From Rhynchosporium graminicola (Eukaryota; Ascomycota; Leotiomycetes; Helotiales; Ploettnerulaceae), in assembly GCA_900074885.1 (NCBI GenBank), contig FJUW01000009.1:186001-250000 (forward strand): DNA of 64,000 nt, in the 5' to 3' direction. Each line of letters starts with the position of its first letter. Within the stretch, counting starts at the first letter, position 1. The notes beneath the pieces were generated by a model. That model searched no databases. It was not told where the DNA came from and saw nothing but the letters and a program-made list of their open reading frames with translations. Positions 1-11,529 of the stretch are shown here, in pieces. The translations under genes and the position numbers were made by a program.

Positions 1-1522
1 ATGAATGAATGGAGGACTAATGAGAAGAGTAAATACCCTAGAATCGCAGCACTATGCATACACGTATCATACAAATCCTGCATCCTTACACGGCTCCTCT
101 GCGGACTCCATAGAGTATTGATAATCTGCAAGCCAGCCAAATGATCGCGCGGGACAAAGGGAAAGAGATAAACTCTCACAGTTGCTGCTCTCGATCCAGA
201 CTGTTTACGTCCATTTTAGAAGGTTGTTGATGTGGCTACATCGAGACAAGCCATCCAAAGTAGAGATGTCCCAATCTTTATTGTACACGTTTTTTTTTTC
301 TCGCTAGCGCCGGCGACATTAAGCACATATCAGTTTCGCAGAAGAAAGGACTACCCATTTGCGGAGACTTGTCCGTAGTAGTCATTTTGACGAGGGTTGA
401 AGGATCTGGATAAAATCTGGTTCCGAAGGCGCGAAGGGCGAAATATTATTATTCTCTGCTGCCGAGAGTGGAGAATAGGACGGCAGGGTCTTGAGGATCG
501 GACTCTTACCGTGTGTTCGCGGGACTATCACAGTTAAAAAGGGGTATTACTCGGCATCGAGTTACTGCCGCTATGGATATATACGGCGTCCGGAGATGCC
601 GAGCGATACCGAGAATATCGGAGGGAAAGAACCACCTAATCATTAATTATGTGCGTAGCGCTTTAGAGATACTGAGCGATAGCGAGTGTATCGAAGGGCA
701 AGATTTACAATACTAATATTTAGACTAGCCCTTCTGATCTCTAAAGGATATTTGAATTATTATAAGAGATGAAATTACGATCAGGTAATTAGTAAATATA
801 AACCTTAGGTCGATTAAAGATAATAGAACTTAATGGATTCCGAATTCTCTACGAAGATTCGTCGAATCCTTATATTGAATAAGATAGGACCATTGTGCGT
901 TCTTGTTTGAGGATATAAAGGGCGGGAAGGGATTTGTGATTAGTAAGAGGATTACAGTTCGAGTGGGAATGCCGAGTATATCCCTACTGGCTGTATTGGA
1001 TTTGAGTCGGGGATGGTATTGATGGTGTCGGTGAAACGATTGGTGTTGCAGAAGTTTGTGGTGATGGAATCGGCTTTTGTTGCGAAGCTTAATAGGTTGT
1101 ACCCTAGAAGGAGGACTGGTGACTGGAGAAAGTGATGCTGACTTGATGACATGGTATCCAGATGGGATGGAGGAACCTTAGTTCACGAATTCGTCGATAA
1201 GCTGTATTTATTCAAGATTCAAATCGAAGCAGAATGATATCGTAGTTTCAAGGACATATAGCCAGTAGAGAGGATAGTTTAAGTATCATATTGACTAATA
1301 CCGTATGGAGGGAAAGAAACACTATCTTAAGAGGGGAAGCTGTTTGGGCAAAGGATCAAGGAGGGTTGGTCGACAAGAAGGAATCCGGACAGTTTTTGAG
1401 GAAGATGTATGTATTTAGCTAGCTAGACCTACTACCAACACACAAGTCATGAATTCAGCATCGATCAGTAATCGAGCTTTAAAACAGAGCATTTACTTTT
1501 GATTGTATTGCCGTTCTGATAA
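1..1522. other. Gene-poor AT-rich flank
   Basis: No coding region can be supported here. The stretch from about 700 to 960 is very AT-rich with stops in all frames, and the short open frames elsewhere show no family motif or intron pattern. It may be the eroded downstream flank of the P450 relic that follows, but nothing in it is identifiable. Confidence 0.5.
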
Positions 1523-3149
1523 CTACAACGGCTCATCCACAACACTAAATCCCTTCTCCAAAGCGCTTGAATTGCTCGGCACGAACCTCGCTTTGTATTT
1601 ATGCGGCATAGCAACCAAACTCGTTGGATCGGAATTTCCAGACACCGGGTGAGCGTCGACATCATCGAACTTTTGATTCTCGAGAGAATTCATCATGCGG
1701 ATGAAGACCAGATAGAGCTCACGGTTCGCAAGCATAGAAGCTGCGCACATCCGATACCCGATACCGTATGTAAACATAGGCGCATCCGGGACCTCTAGCC
1801 ATCTTTCAGGGCGGAGTTCTTCGGGATCAGACCATCTTGCCTCATCTGCGAGGCTATATGTGATTGGAAGACGTCTTACCTCTATTACAGGCGAAGACGT
1901 TGATGAAATAGACTGTGCCCTTTGAAACAACGCCTTCATATGTTACATCTTTGATCGAGGCACGAGAAATAGTCAACCGGAGTACGGTGAAGTATCTTCC
2001 TGAGTCAGTACCCCTCAAAAAGGATTACGAGTAGAGCAATCGCCTGCCTGAGACATTCTCGTACCAGTGCTGCTATATACTTACACTTTTGATCTTCCAA
2101 AGGGTCGCAGAGCGGCTGCTCATCTGAGTAGAAGTGCGGAATATCCTTCCAAGCTTTCTCCTGGACGTCCAGTGGTTGAGCTAGCAACACAATGCTCCAC
2201 TGAAGTAGAGTCGTTACTGTGCCCAATCCACCCGAGAGCATTGTTAAGCTAACAGAAGTCAACTCCTCAGCATTCAACTTGCCCTCCTAATCCAATATGA
2301 CATTGGCCTGAATACACGGCTTATGTGTTCACTTCTCCATGCGTCGAACCCAAACGGATTGAGTCGTAGAAGAGGAACATAGTCTTGCAAATTTCCGGTC
2401 GTACTTCGAAATCTGCCAATCTCATCCTCAACGTAGGTGATCTCGTCGAAGAGTGCGTCGTCTTGTGAGTCCATGCGGATCCCCTAGTTGAGAGTTAGAG
2501 CGAGTGATAGACTTAGACGGGATCATGGGCATCGGGTCGACAGCTACATTGCCGGACTTTCCATATCTCAATAATTCGGCTACAAAATCTTTGCTTTCGA
2601 GATCTAAGTGAGGAATGCATGTCTGAATTGGTGCGATTCAGAGCTGAAGCGGCACCTTTTCTTCGACGTTTAAGCGAGTCACTGCATGGAGATGTTCCAA
2701 TAGTTATATCAGCCGTATTGGACAGCACCTGTATTTTTTGTTAGCTATGACGATGTATAACAATTTGACCAGAAAGGTACCTTGTGGAAAGTATAGAACT
2801 CAGGCCTGCTGGAAAGAGCTTAAGCATTCTGTCCAAAGAGCATTTTCGCAGCCGTGGCAGTGTTTACCACTATGATTGGGATGTTTCCAAGTTGTATCTG
2901 ATACATAGCTCCATGCGTACGAGACCACTGTTGGTATTTCTCCACAGCGTTCTTACGGATTTGCCAGAGATTTCCAATCAAGGGTAGGCCGATTGGCCCC
3001 TCAAGCCCAGGAATTCAAGCCTGTTTGCGTACAACTTCGTTGGCTAAGGCGTATATTATGGGAGTAAAGATGACCAAAAATGCAAGTGATTGAATAGGAC
3101 CACTTAAAAGTCGGGCTTGAGTGGTATTAATGATATCGAGGATGGCCAT
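1523..3149 (-). pseudogene. Decayed cytochrome P450, CYP504 / phenylacetate-hydroxylase type
   Basis: A full-length P450 can be followed on the minus strand from an ATG at 3149 (membrane anchor, then the IPGLEGPIGLPLIGNLW hinge) to a stop at 1523. Family landmarks are present: TIGTSP and KRRRKGAASALNR, the I-helix SGGLGTVTTLLQW, the ExxR motif as VRECLR, the PERW segment, and the haem loop FTYGIGYRMCA with the Cys ligand. An intron at about 2730-2780 sits at the conserved TFHK/VLSNTA junction. In-frame stops interrupt it at 3015-3017 (TGA), 2820-2822 (TAA), 2484-2486 (TAG), 2329-2331 (TGA) and 2287-2289 (TAG). Frameshifts lie near 2630-2636, just after the ALNR motif, and near 2520. Members of this family hydroxylate phenylacetate or 3-hydroxyphenylacetate at the ER, feeding homogentisate breakdown. 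This copy cannot encode a working enzyme. The assignment to CYP504 rests on motif recall. Confidence 0.85.
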
Positions 3150-5771
3150 TTTGGTGGTTTTTTGCCTATCTCATCGAAGTGATGACTGCAATCGACGAAA
3201 CTATAAGAATTTAGAATTTTCGTGCGGAATTTTATATAATAAAATAACATACGTAGAACTTGATTCCATACTGTGATGGGGGGAGGAATGGAGACATTCC
3301 GGCGAGCGGTACCTCTGCGCATTAATCCTGACCTGTTCTGAGCTGCATAGAACAAACCAACTGCAGGTATAAGTACAGCAGCAGGCTGTAGTTTTGTACG
3401 AGGCTGGCCAAGCGTTATTCTGAATTCGGTCTTCGACTGGACTCTTTGATTCTAGGCACTTAGCGTCGGGTATGCAAGCGGACGTTGACCCGACCCGACC
3501 CGACCCCATAACAATTCATAATATCGAGGAGCTTCCGTCACTGACAAAATGACCAACGTATTGAACGGCTATGGAGTTTATTTGTATTTAAACCACAGCA
3601 TGAGTTGAAACAAATGTGTATCTACATCTCTGCCATAACCTTTACCGCAAGATAATAAATACAAAGCCATGTCAACAACCACCGCTCGCTTAAATCCTTG
3701 ATCGCAGTCAGCTATTTACTCCATTAGGGTTAATGGTGCCGGCTGTCGGCAATACCCTTCGACAATCTCTCCTCCCCTACTCGCAGGATCGAGTGATGTC
3801 TATTGACCAATATATGCTTGCTCTCGGGGGAACGATTTCACTCAGGGTCGGGACGACGTGAGTAGCTGAGGAGCAATCTTCCTTTGGGGATGAAATTCAA
3901 GCCATCGGTATGAGCGAGGCTGAATAAAGTCACCTCGGATGAACTGATACGTGACGGAAAATTTATCATCGAACCTGATCTTAATGTCAAAGAAATTTAA
4001 CACAACTTTACCCAAGTCTATACTTCAAAAGTCACATAATGGTTTGACGACTTCACTTAACGATGGCAATCTTGCATGACGATACTGTCTAAAAAACTTG
4101 TCATTGATTGCTTGGCATGAAGTTCAAAAGTTCTAGCCGTGAAAGTCTGATCTCATCTCCTCTGGTCGTTCACTTACACGCTTTGGTACGAGATTGGCTG
4201 ATTTGAAACGCTCGCTACACTCTCTTGAATAGATTGAATGTCACAAGTCAGACACTTCAGAAACTTGCGTGGGTCAGCAGATACTTTTGTCCATTCTTTT
4301 AAACATTTGATGATTCTTCGGTGGATACTAGGATGAAAGGCGATTTTTGACGAGTCGCTAGAGCAAGCTGGCGTCGATCAACGACAGGATCCACCAGCAC
4401 ATTTTGCCAGTAACAAGACAATGACATAGTCTCGACAGAGACAGATTCAAGTCTGATGCTCCATAGCCCTTAAGATCAGTACCGGGAGGGGTTAGATCAC
4501 GAAGCAATGCAAGTACACTTTGGAAGAAGAATAGTTCCCGAAACACTGCTCCGGCATGGCTGGTTCACTTCGCACGCCTCCCCAAAAATTCACCTCACCA
4601 GCAAACTCTTCATCGGGCAAGCAAACTAGTATGCACTTTTCAGATAAGAATTATTTTCTAAAAAGCAAAAACTCCAGAACAGCTCCTGCGATATGGAGAT
4701 GTTCCTTAGAAAACCCAGCTAGGGTTATTTATAGCGCCACGCCCAAATTGATCATCCTTGGTGAATAGTCCAATGGTCGAATGCTGTCAACATCCATTAG
4801 GCCAGTACGCCTAATAGATGCTGATGACAGAAAGCTTTTAATTGATGACATAAATAAAGTAAAAAGTTTGTGCGAAACAGAGACAGTTGAGGCAACATTT
4901 CAGAGGTCAATTTGTCCGGTAGGGAGCAGATAGACATCGCAGATACAGTCACCGATCTGAGGAGACGAACAAACAACAATTTCTAGTATACTGGAAGAAT
5001 TGAAGGTATATTGTCAGGTATTGCAACGCCATCACCGTCTGTAGTGGGTGCCAATTAATCAATAGTCTTGTTTCAGCTCGGATTCCTGAAAACCAGATTA
5101 CGATATGCAGAAGCTCAAGCAATGGCTCTCCTCAAGCAGATTTCAACCTTCTGGCGCCGCCAGCACATCGAATAGGGATCGATTGGCCACACATCTCCTC
5201 AGTCATATCCACTGAGATGAGATATTCACGGGAACTGGTGGGTTAGTACGTTTCAGCCTCATGTACTGACGAAGTAAAACCTCATTGGAGGTGAGAATAG
5301 GCCCTTGCCTTTATCCTACCTTTCTCGACGCTTTGAGTACCCTGCTCCGAAGTTTCGATACTCGTTGGGGATGAAATGCAGCCTCCCGTCGGCACTGCCG
5401 CGACGGGAAGGAACGATCAGCCAAAGATCGGTACTTGGGAACTGATGAAAGACATCAGCTTCTGACTGTCTCGGCAACAACCTTTCGTAGCTGTGCGCTA
5501 CAACTCGAAAATACGATCGATCCACCAGGATTTCATCCATCCGTCTCCGTAGTCTGAGCAGAACCGACTCCAACAGTCAGACGGTGGAGGAGAGAGATTT
5601 CCGATTCCAGTATGTCTTCATAGGTCTCGAACGCCCCAGCGAAAATAAGCAAGTACATATCCGTCAGTCAGCTTGTAAGTTCAAGTGAAGTGGAGGCTAG
5701 ACTTCTGTTCAGCCGCACTATGGAGAGAGTAAATCGATGGAGTTTGGGGATACTGAGCTTTGAGAAATGTG
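3150..5771. other. Intergenic, no supported gene
   Basis: No gene can be supported. A short GACCC-type direct repeat lies at about 3486-3507. The minus-strand open frame at 5316-5573 has an even composition but no recognisable motif, splice signal or start context, so it is not called. Confidence 0.5.
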
Positions 5772-5779
5772 TATATAAG
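5772..5779 (+). promoter_or_regulatory. TATA box of the secreted-protein gene
   Basis: The octamer TATATAAG lies 94 bases upstream of the ATG at 5873 and is followed by a C/A-rich leader. This is a normal distance for a fungal TATA-containing promoter and supports the chosen start. Confidence 0.6.
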
Positions 5780-5872
5780 ATGCTACTCATCCGTTCAAAA
5801 TCATTCTTCACCCATCACACACTCATACACTCTGCCATATTACCTACATACGTCCTCATCTTATAAATAATC

Positions 5873-6972
5873 ATGAAGCTCATCGTTGGACTATTTCTAG
5901 GAGCTACTCTTGGCTCGGCTGCTCCTCAATCTCTCCCTCGAAATGCTTTTGAAGGTCTCAATGAGCGCGGACTCCCACAGGTCAGCTATAGCTACTCGAG
6001 ACAGAGGCCCTCAAGTATTATCCTAACTTGAATAGTGCCACAGTGACAATCTCTATCGGATCTTCATCGACAAAAGGTACTCATCCAGCGCCAGTGCTTT
6101 CTGCAACACCTACATCACTTCCACCAGTATCTCAACTGTCAACCCAAAGGCAACAGTCACGGTCATAGCTCGAATCACTGGCGCAACAGCCCTCATCACT
6201 AATGTCATGTCAGTATGCCCAGGAAGAGAGGGATCATTTGGCTAATATATGACAAAGTGTGGCTACAAAGACCAACACAATTCCACAGGCCAACCCAACC
6301 ATCACTCTGACTCCAAAGATCAAACGTGACCGTGATGAGCGATTGGACAAATGCCCAGGAAAGGCAGGAACTTATGCTGCCAATCTCATTAGCAGTGCCT
6401 GTTCATGCTTAGTTGAACCAGCTAGTGTTGTCAGTCGAATCGTCACTGCTCCTTTGATGACCATCACCGAAAAGGTATGAATAGTACTTAGCTTGCCTGT
6501 AATTTGCTGACATTGAATAGAACACAATCATCTTGACCAGATCGACGACGACAGTTCAGTCTACCACAACCACTGTAGTAAGTTGCCACCTATCGCATCC
6601 AATAGTCATCTAATGAACATTCAATAGGATGTCATCGGTCCTCCAAAAGCAATCGAGACCATACACATTCCCTTAAAGGTAACCGTTATCGTCCCATCCT
6701 ACTGCACAGATGGCGACTTCGAAGCAGCAAACGGTGGATTCTTCACTCCCATTTGCGGATTTTCCTATGCGTTAAGTGGTAACACCTTGACGATTCAACA
6801 CGCCGGAACCTTCATGGACTGCGCTGGCATATGTGATAGCGACCCAATCTGCCCCTACTTTTCCTTTTCGCCTACTGCTACGGACAACTGTTTGGTTTAT
6901 GGCGCTGGCTTTGATGGTAGTTATACGCCTGTTGCGGACAATAGCTTCAACAGTGGAGTGAGGAGCGCATAG
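5873..6972 (+). CDS. Secreted Cys-containing protein of unknown function
   Basis: Five exons read as 5873-5980, 6036-6208, 6258-6474, 6521-6577 and 6628-6972, giving 299 residues in a continuous frame. Each intron has a GT..AG pair, and the first has a CTAAC branch point just before its acceptor. The product starts with a typical signal peptide (MKLIVGLFLGATLGSAAP). A short Cys-flanked segment follows (CHSDNLYRIFI ... AFCNTYIT), then a Thr/Ser-rich middle part. The C-terminal 90 residues contain paired cysteines (CTDGDF, TPICGFSY, MDCAGICDSDPIC, DNCLVY) in the style of PAN/apple-like ends seen in many ascomycete surface proteins. No catalytic motif and no GPI or membrane anchor is visible at the C-terminus, so an extracellular soluble protein is most likely. 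Function is unknown; the domain comparison is from memory. Confidence 0.82.
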
Positions 6973-7679
6973 ATGCAGACAGCTTGGCTGGAGTTTAATA
7001 CAAGGGCGAGAGAAGTCCGTGGGTAAAGGCATTTGGTGTGGGATAATGGCCGTTGTTCTCTTCGTTGGGTTTTATACAACCGATCTTGATCTTTTGACGT
7101 CTGGGAGGGCTCTGTAGAGAAATACATTCCCTGATCAAACTATGTCCACTCTACCATCATCGATGACGGTTCTCCTCATCTCTTATGCTTTAATTGGCTT
7201 TCTTGCTCATGTAAAACGTGCCCTTGCCTTGCTACGAGAATTACTCGTCGACGTAAACAGGTCGGGACCAGTATTTCGTTATCTTGGTTTTTTGCCGATG
7301 AGTAGTATTGCTTTGAACGAGGAAATGCTGATATAAAATTACACGACGGCACCATTCTGGCTCAATAGCGTGATATCAATTGTACAATTTGTTTAGCCTC
7401 TTCAGACTCAGTTTCCATGACTTCGCAATTGAAGTGAAATGCATGTAGATTATCTGAGCTGGGATGTGGCCGATAATTGCCAATTGTCTATGCTGATTCG
7501 ACAAGCCCACCAGGGCAGCCCCTGCCCCGAAAGTCCACTTCCCCAAATGTGGGATGATCGTAGACCTTCCCCGGTGTAATTCAGGCCGATAGTGCACCTG
7601 GTGATCCTGTCCCAATAAATTTCCTTTGGATTTCAAGTCTTTCTCTGCACATTCTTTCAACGAAACATCCGTATCCAAA

Positions 7680-9309
7680 ATGCCCAAGACCTTTGACGCA
7701 GCTGAAGGTAAGGTCTCAACGAAGCTTATCTACCACTCTTCTAACTCTGATCCCCTAGTCGCGAAGCACAACTCCACAGAATCCTGCTGGGTGAGTCTCT
7801 ATGGCGATGTCTGGGATATTACGGACTTTCTCCCCAATCACCCAGGCGGCTCGAAAATAATCCTTAAGCTGGCTGGTCGCGATGCAACCGAGGAATACGA
7901 TCCCATCCATCCTCCAGGAACCCTCCAAGACAACCTCAAACCAGAAGCAAATCTAGGGAAAATCGACCCTCTATCGTTACGCAAACCACAAGTAGATGCG
8001 GCGCAAACGGAGCAACAGTTGGAGGGGTCCCCACCTATGTCGAATATATTGAACCTAGATGAGATGGAGGAGGTGGCCACAAAGCAGATCTCCAAGAAGT
8101 GTTGGTCATACTACTACTCTGCGGCCGATGATCTGATCTCGAAGAGCCTCAACAATTCGATTTACAAACGGATCTTGCTGCGGCCGAGAGTTTTTGTCGA
8201 TTGTACGAGATGCGATACTTCTACTACACTGTTGGGACACAAAGTCGGAACACCAATATATGTCTCTCCTGCCGCGATGGCAAGGTTAGCACACCCAGCA
8301 GGCGAGCAGGGAATTGCCCAAGGGATCAGCCAATTTGGTGCCATACAGATCATATCGAATAATGCATCAATGACTCCTGAGCAAATCGTGGAGGGATCAT
8401 TACCTGGACAAATATTTGGTTGGCAACTATACGTCCAGAACGACCGAAAGAAGAGTGAAGATATGTTGGTCAGGATCAACAAGATGTCAGACAAGGTCAA
8501 ATTCATTTGCTTAACACTAGATGCTCCAGTTCCAGGGAAGAGAGAACATGATGAAAGAGGCAGCCTGGTGGGTGCTTCCTTGCCAGTCTCGTCTGGCGTC
8601 AAAACTGCCGATGAGCCATCGAGACCAGGTGGAGGTGGTGTTGGACAGCAGCTGTTCTGGGGAACGGCCGCAGATCTCACCTGGAAGACAACGTTAGCCT
8701 GGCTTTCCAAGCATACCGATTTACCGATTGTCTTGAAGGGTCTCCAGACACACGAAGATGCATATTTGGCCGCTCAGTACGCTCCGCAGGTCAAAGCGAT
8801 CATTCTCTCAAATCACGGTGGCCGCGCTCTCGACACCGCCCCTCCAGCAGTACACACCCTTCTGGAGATCCGAAAATACTGTCCTGAGGTACTTAGTAGA
8901 ATTGAGGTCTGGGTTGATGGTGGTATCAAGAGAGGTACAGATGTCGTGAAAGCTCTGTGTCTTGGTGCGAAAGCTGTAGGTGTTGGGCGGGCCGCGTTGT
9001 TCGGCCTTGGAGCTGGTGGTGCCAAGGGTGTAGAGAGGACCTTTGAGAGTAAGACTTCACTCTGTTACCCAACTATATTTACTAATCAATTTCTAGTCTT
9101 GAAAGCAGAGACGGAAACATGCATGAGACTTCTTGGTGTGGAGAGGATCAGTGATCTAGGACAGAAGCACGTAAGTCAAAATCCACGCTTTGCGCTAATC
9201 AGACCAATCTAATTGTTTACAGATCAATTCGCGAGCTGTCGAACGAGATATATATGATGGCGATGCGGGATTGGAGAAGCTCGGCCTGTGGGTCAAGGCG
9301 AACTTGTAA
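7680..9309 (+). CDS. Flavocytochrome b2-like L-lactate / 2-hydroxyacid dehydrogenase
   Basis: Exons 7680-7707, 7759-9048, 9097-9170 and 9223-9309 give 492 residues. An N-terminal cytochrome b5 domain (residues ~4-80) carries the haem ligands in NHPGG and IHPPG. An FMN-dependent alpha-hydroxyacid dehydrogenase barrel follows, with the expected active-site pieces [39 protein letters not shown] and the catalytic His/Arg in [12 protein letters not shown]. The enzyme oxidises L-lactate or a related 2-hydroxyacid and passes electrons through haem b to cytochrome c. Removing intron 1 gives [15 protein letters not shown], the usual start of the b5 domain; an upstream non-spliced reading adds 17 residues that interrupt it. 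No clear mitochondrial presequence is present, unlike yeast Cyb2, so location and exact substrate are uncertain. Introns 1 (51 nt) and 2 (48 nt) are both stop-free multiples of three. Confidence 0.93.
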
Positions 9310-10158
9310 CTATGCGATGTAAATAGAGGTTTGAATACCCATAACTAGTTTCTCAAGAGCCTTCGGCACCATTTCCGAGTTGTCGAGCCTTGACATTGTG
9401 TTTGGCAGGAGGCAGTAATACCCTGTCTTCCCTCAAAGACGCATATCGGTAGACTGTCAGATTATCCAAAGCTTCGCTTAAATTATATATGAATAGCGGG
9501 GAAGCAACCAAGTAAACAAGTAATGCCCCACCACAATCGCATTCTCACAAAGGTGAAGGTTAAAGAGAAGCGAAAAATGCTATCTTACCCTGATGTATGA
9601 CTGATCTGGACATGAATTATAGTATCGTTCAATAGAAAAAATGCAGGCTACTTGATGCCATATCAAGACTCATTTGGTATTTTCGCTATACTAGCAACAG
9701 GATGCGTCGAGACGAAGTAAGCGTTCTTATTCCTTCTCCAAACACTCATTCGTCTACTCTGTGCTAAAGGTAAAGAAAGGTACGATTCAAGACTATATAC
9801 CTGGGAGAATCACCTGATATGATTCACACAACGCGGTTTTTTGGAGATCAGTTTAGCGGAAGTGAACTCGATGCTCGTGAATCAATGTCGAATTCACCTG
9901 AGCCCAACCCCCCTTATTGTGGAGTCAGTACAATAGGAAACAACTTTCACTGTCTGATCGACTACGTATTGTACTGACATGTCGACTCCTTCCCATCGTC
10001 TTCTCTTTCTTCTGCCAACCGACCAAAACGTCGCGACTGCGACACCATTCCTTCTTCGATATCGATCACAACACAGATCGAGACACCTACTTACATTTTG
10101 CTTTGCTTTGCCTAGCTTCGAAATTCAAGAAACGCATACTCACTTACAACCCTACACC
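9310..10158. other. Intergenic and leader of the next gene
   Basis: Contains the 3' flank of the dehydrogenase gene and a promoter/leader with no supported gene. The frame of the downstream gene stays open upstream to an ATG at 9979, but that 60-codon extension is C/T-rich leader-like sequence and is not preferred. Confidence 0.5.
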
Positions 10159-11529
10159 ATGAGTCGATCATCCGCCGTCAGCTCCCAGAAATCCATCGCC
10201 GACGACCATACACCCCTCCCGCCTCCACCTACTTGTACCAAAATCCACGACAAGTGGGCCCCGTGCTATACGCACAGCGCGCAATGTGATGGTTGCCACA
10301 CCAAGAAACATCCTGTACTACAGCGCTGCCTGAGATGTACGTTGCAGTATTGTAGGAAGTGTATGGTGAAGGCTAGGTTGAATGGTCATGAGTACGTGGA
10401 TGGGGAGCTGGATTGGGATGTTGGTAGTAGGCCGCGGGAGTTTAGGGATCATGGGAGTTGGAAGAAGATGGAGGTGAAGGGGGAGATGGGGGTTAGGCGG
10501 TCGAGGTTTGGGGCTTGGGTTAGGGGCGGTGAGGTTGAGCAGGAGGATGATCATGAGGCATTGATGGTGGGAGAGATGTTGAAGAGAAGTGAGATGGGGA
10601 TGATTGTTGCGAGAGCTAGTTTTGCGACTACTGGTTCTCGGAGCTCCAAGAGTCCTTCGAAGCAGAGATTCATGACTGAGGAGGAGAAGTACAGAGCACG
10701 GGTTTGATCTCCCTTCCACGAGCAGAAGTCAGTTTGATCTAACTGTGTATAGGGCAACACAAGCCTCTTCGGAGGGCCAAAAAATACTCCTGACTCTAGT
10801 CGGTACGCCAGTGATGCCACTCTGCTTGATGACACTGATGACGACGGTGACCTCGAGTCAGATGACGACTTCGAGATTCCTCTGCCAAAACGACGTCGTC
10901 CGGATCATGTTGATAGCCAGACAAGTACTGCTTGTTTGAGACTCAATGAGCATCGATTTGGTGACCAGAGATTTGAGCAACGTTCCGGCGGCGCTTCTCA
11001 AGTTGATGTCAACCGGTCATCTTCTGCTTCGATGATTAGTCGTCCAAGCGATAGACAACAACCGGCCTCCTATCAGCAACAACGACAACAATCACACCAG
11101 CGATCCAGTCTATCCAGATCCACAGCATCAACCGCATCCTTCCGCCTCAACCCCGCCGGACAACCAAACCAACACCAACGCCAACGACAGCCGCAAGTCC
11201 TCACAGCCAGCCCTTGCGAATCACCATACTTATCGTCAGCATCCCAACCCATTCCCTTCCACCTCCGTCAAGCAACTACTTTCCTGACACCAACATCGAC
11301 CTTCTCCGACGCCACCTCTGCAATCCTCTTGGCTCAAGCACAAGAAGAAGCAGACACGCTCCCTCGTCGCCGTAAAGAGTTCGAGGAGTACTGTGCCCAA
11401 GCTTGGAGGCATGAGCCTGCGCTTCGTCAATTGAGAGACGAGGGGAAGCTAGAGGAAGCGAGGGATTTGTTTGATGCTGCGAAGGCGGCTCTGTACTTTG
11501 CTAGGGGGTTGGGTGGTGGTGGTGATTGA
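10159..11529 (+). CDS. Protein of unknown function with Cys/His-rich N-terminus
   Basis: Two exons, 10159-10701 and 10753-11529, joined by a 51-nt intron (GTTTGA..TATAG) give 439 residues. After a Pro-rich start, residues ~35-85 hold closely spaced Cys and His (CTKIHDKWAPCYTH, QCDGCHTKKH, QRCLRCTLQYCRKC), which looks like a zinc-binding module of ring- or ribbon-like size. The rest is low complexity: an acidic stretch (DDTDDDGDLESDDD) followed by a basic cluster (KRRR), then a Gln/Ser-rich section with many QQQ runs, and a charged C-terminal helix (ALRQLRDEGKLEEARDLF). The basic patch beside the acidic one would suit a nuclear protein, but this is inference. I do not recognise the family. An alternative in-frame ATG at 9979 would add 60 residues. 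Confidence 0.78.

Noticed and set aside
5316..5573. 85-codon minus-strand open frame with many Arg and Ser residues
   Set aside because: No similarity I can recognise and no plausible gene structure around it.
8162..8710. 182-codon minus-strand open frame inside the lactate dehydrogenase gene
   Set aside because: Antisense shadow of a strongly conserved enzyme; no motif of its own.
9979..10158. In-frame N-terminal extension of the Cys/His-rich protein
   Set aside because: Translation is leader-like (Leu/Thr/Arg/His runs) and the downstream ATG at 10159 has a good CACC context.
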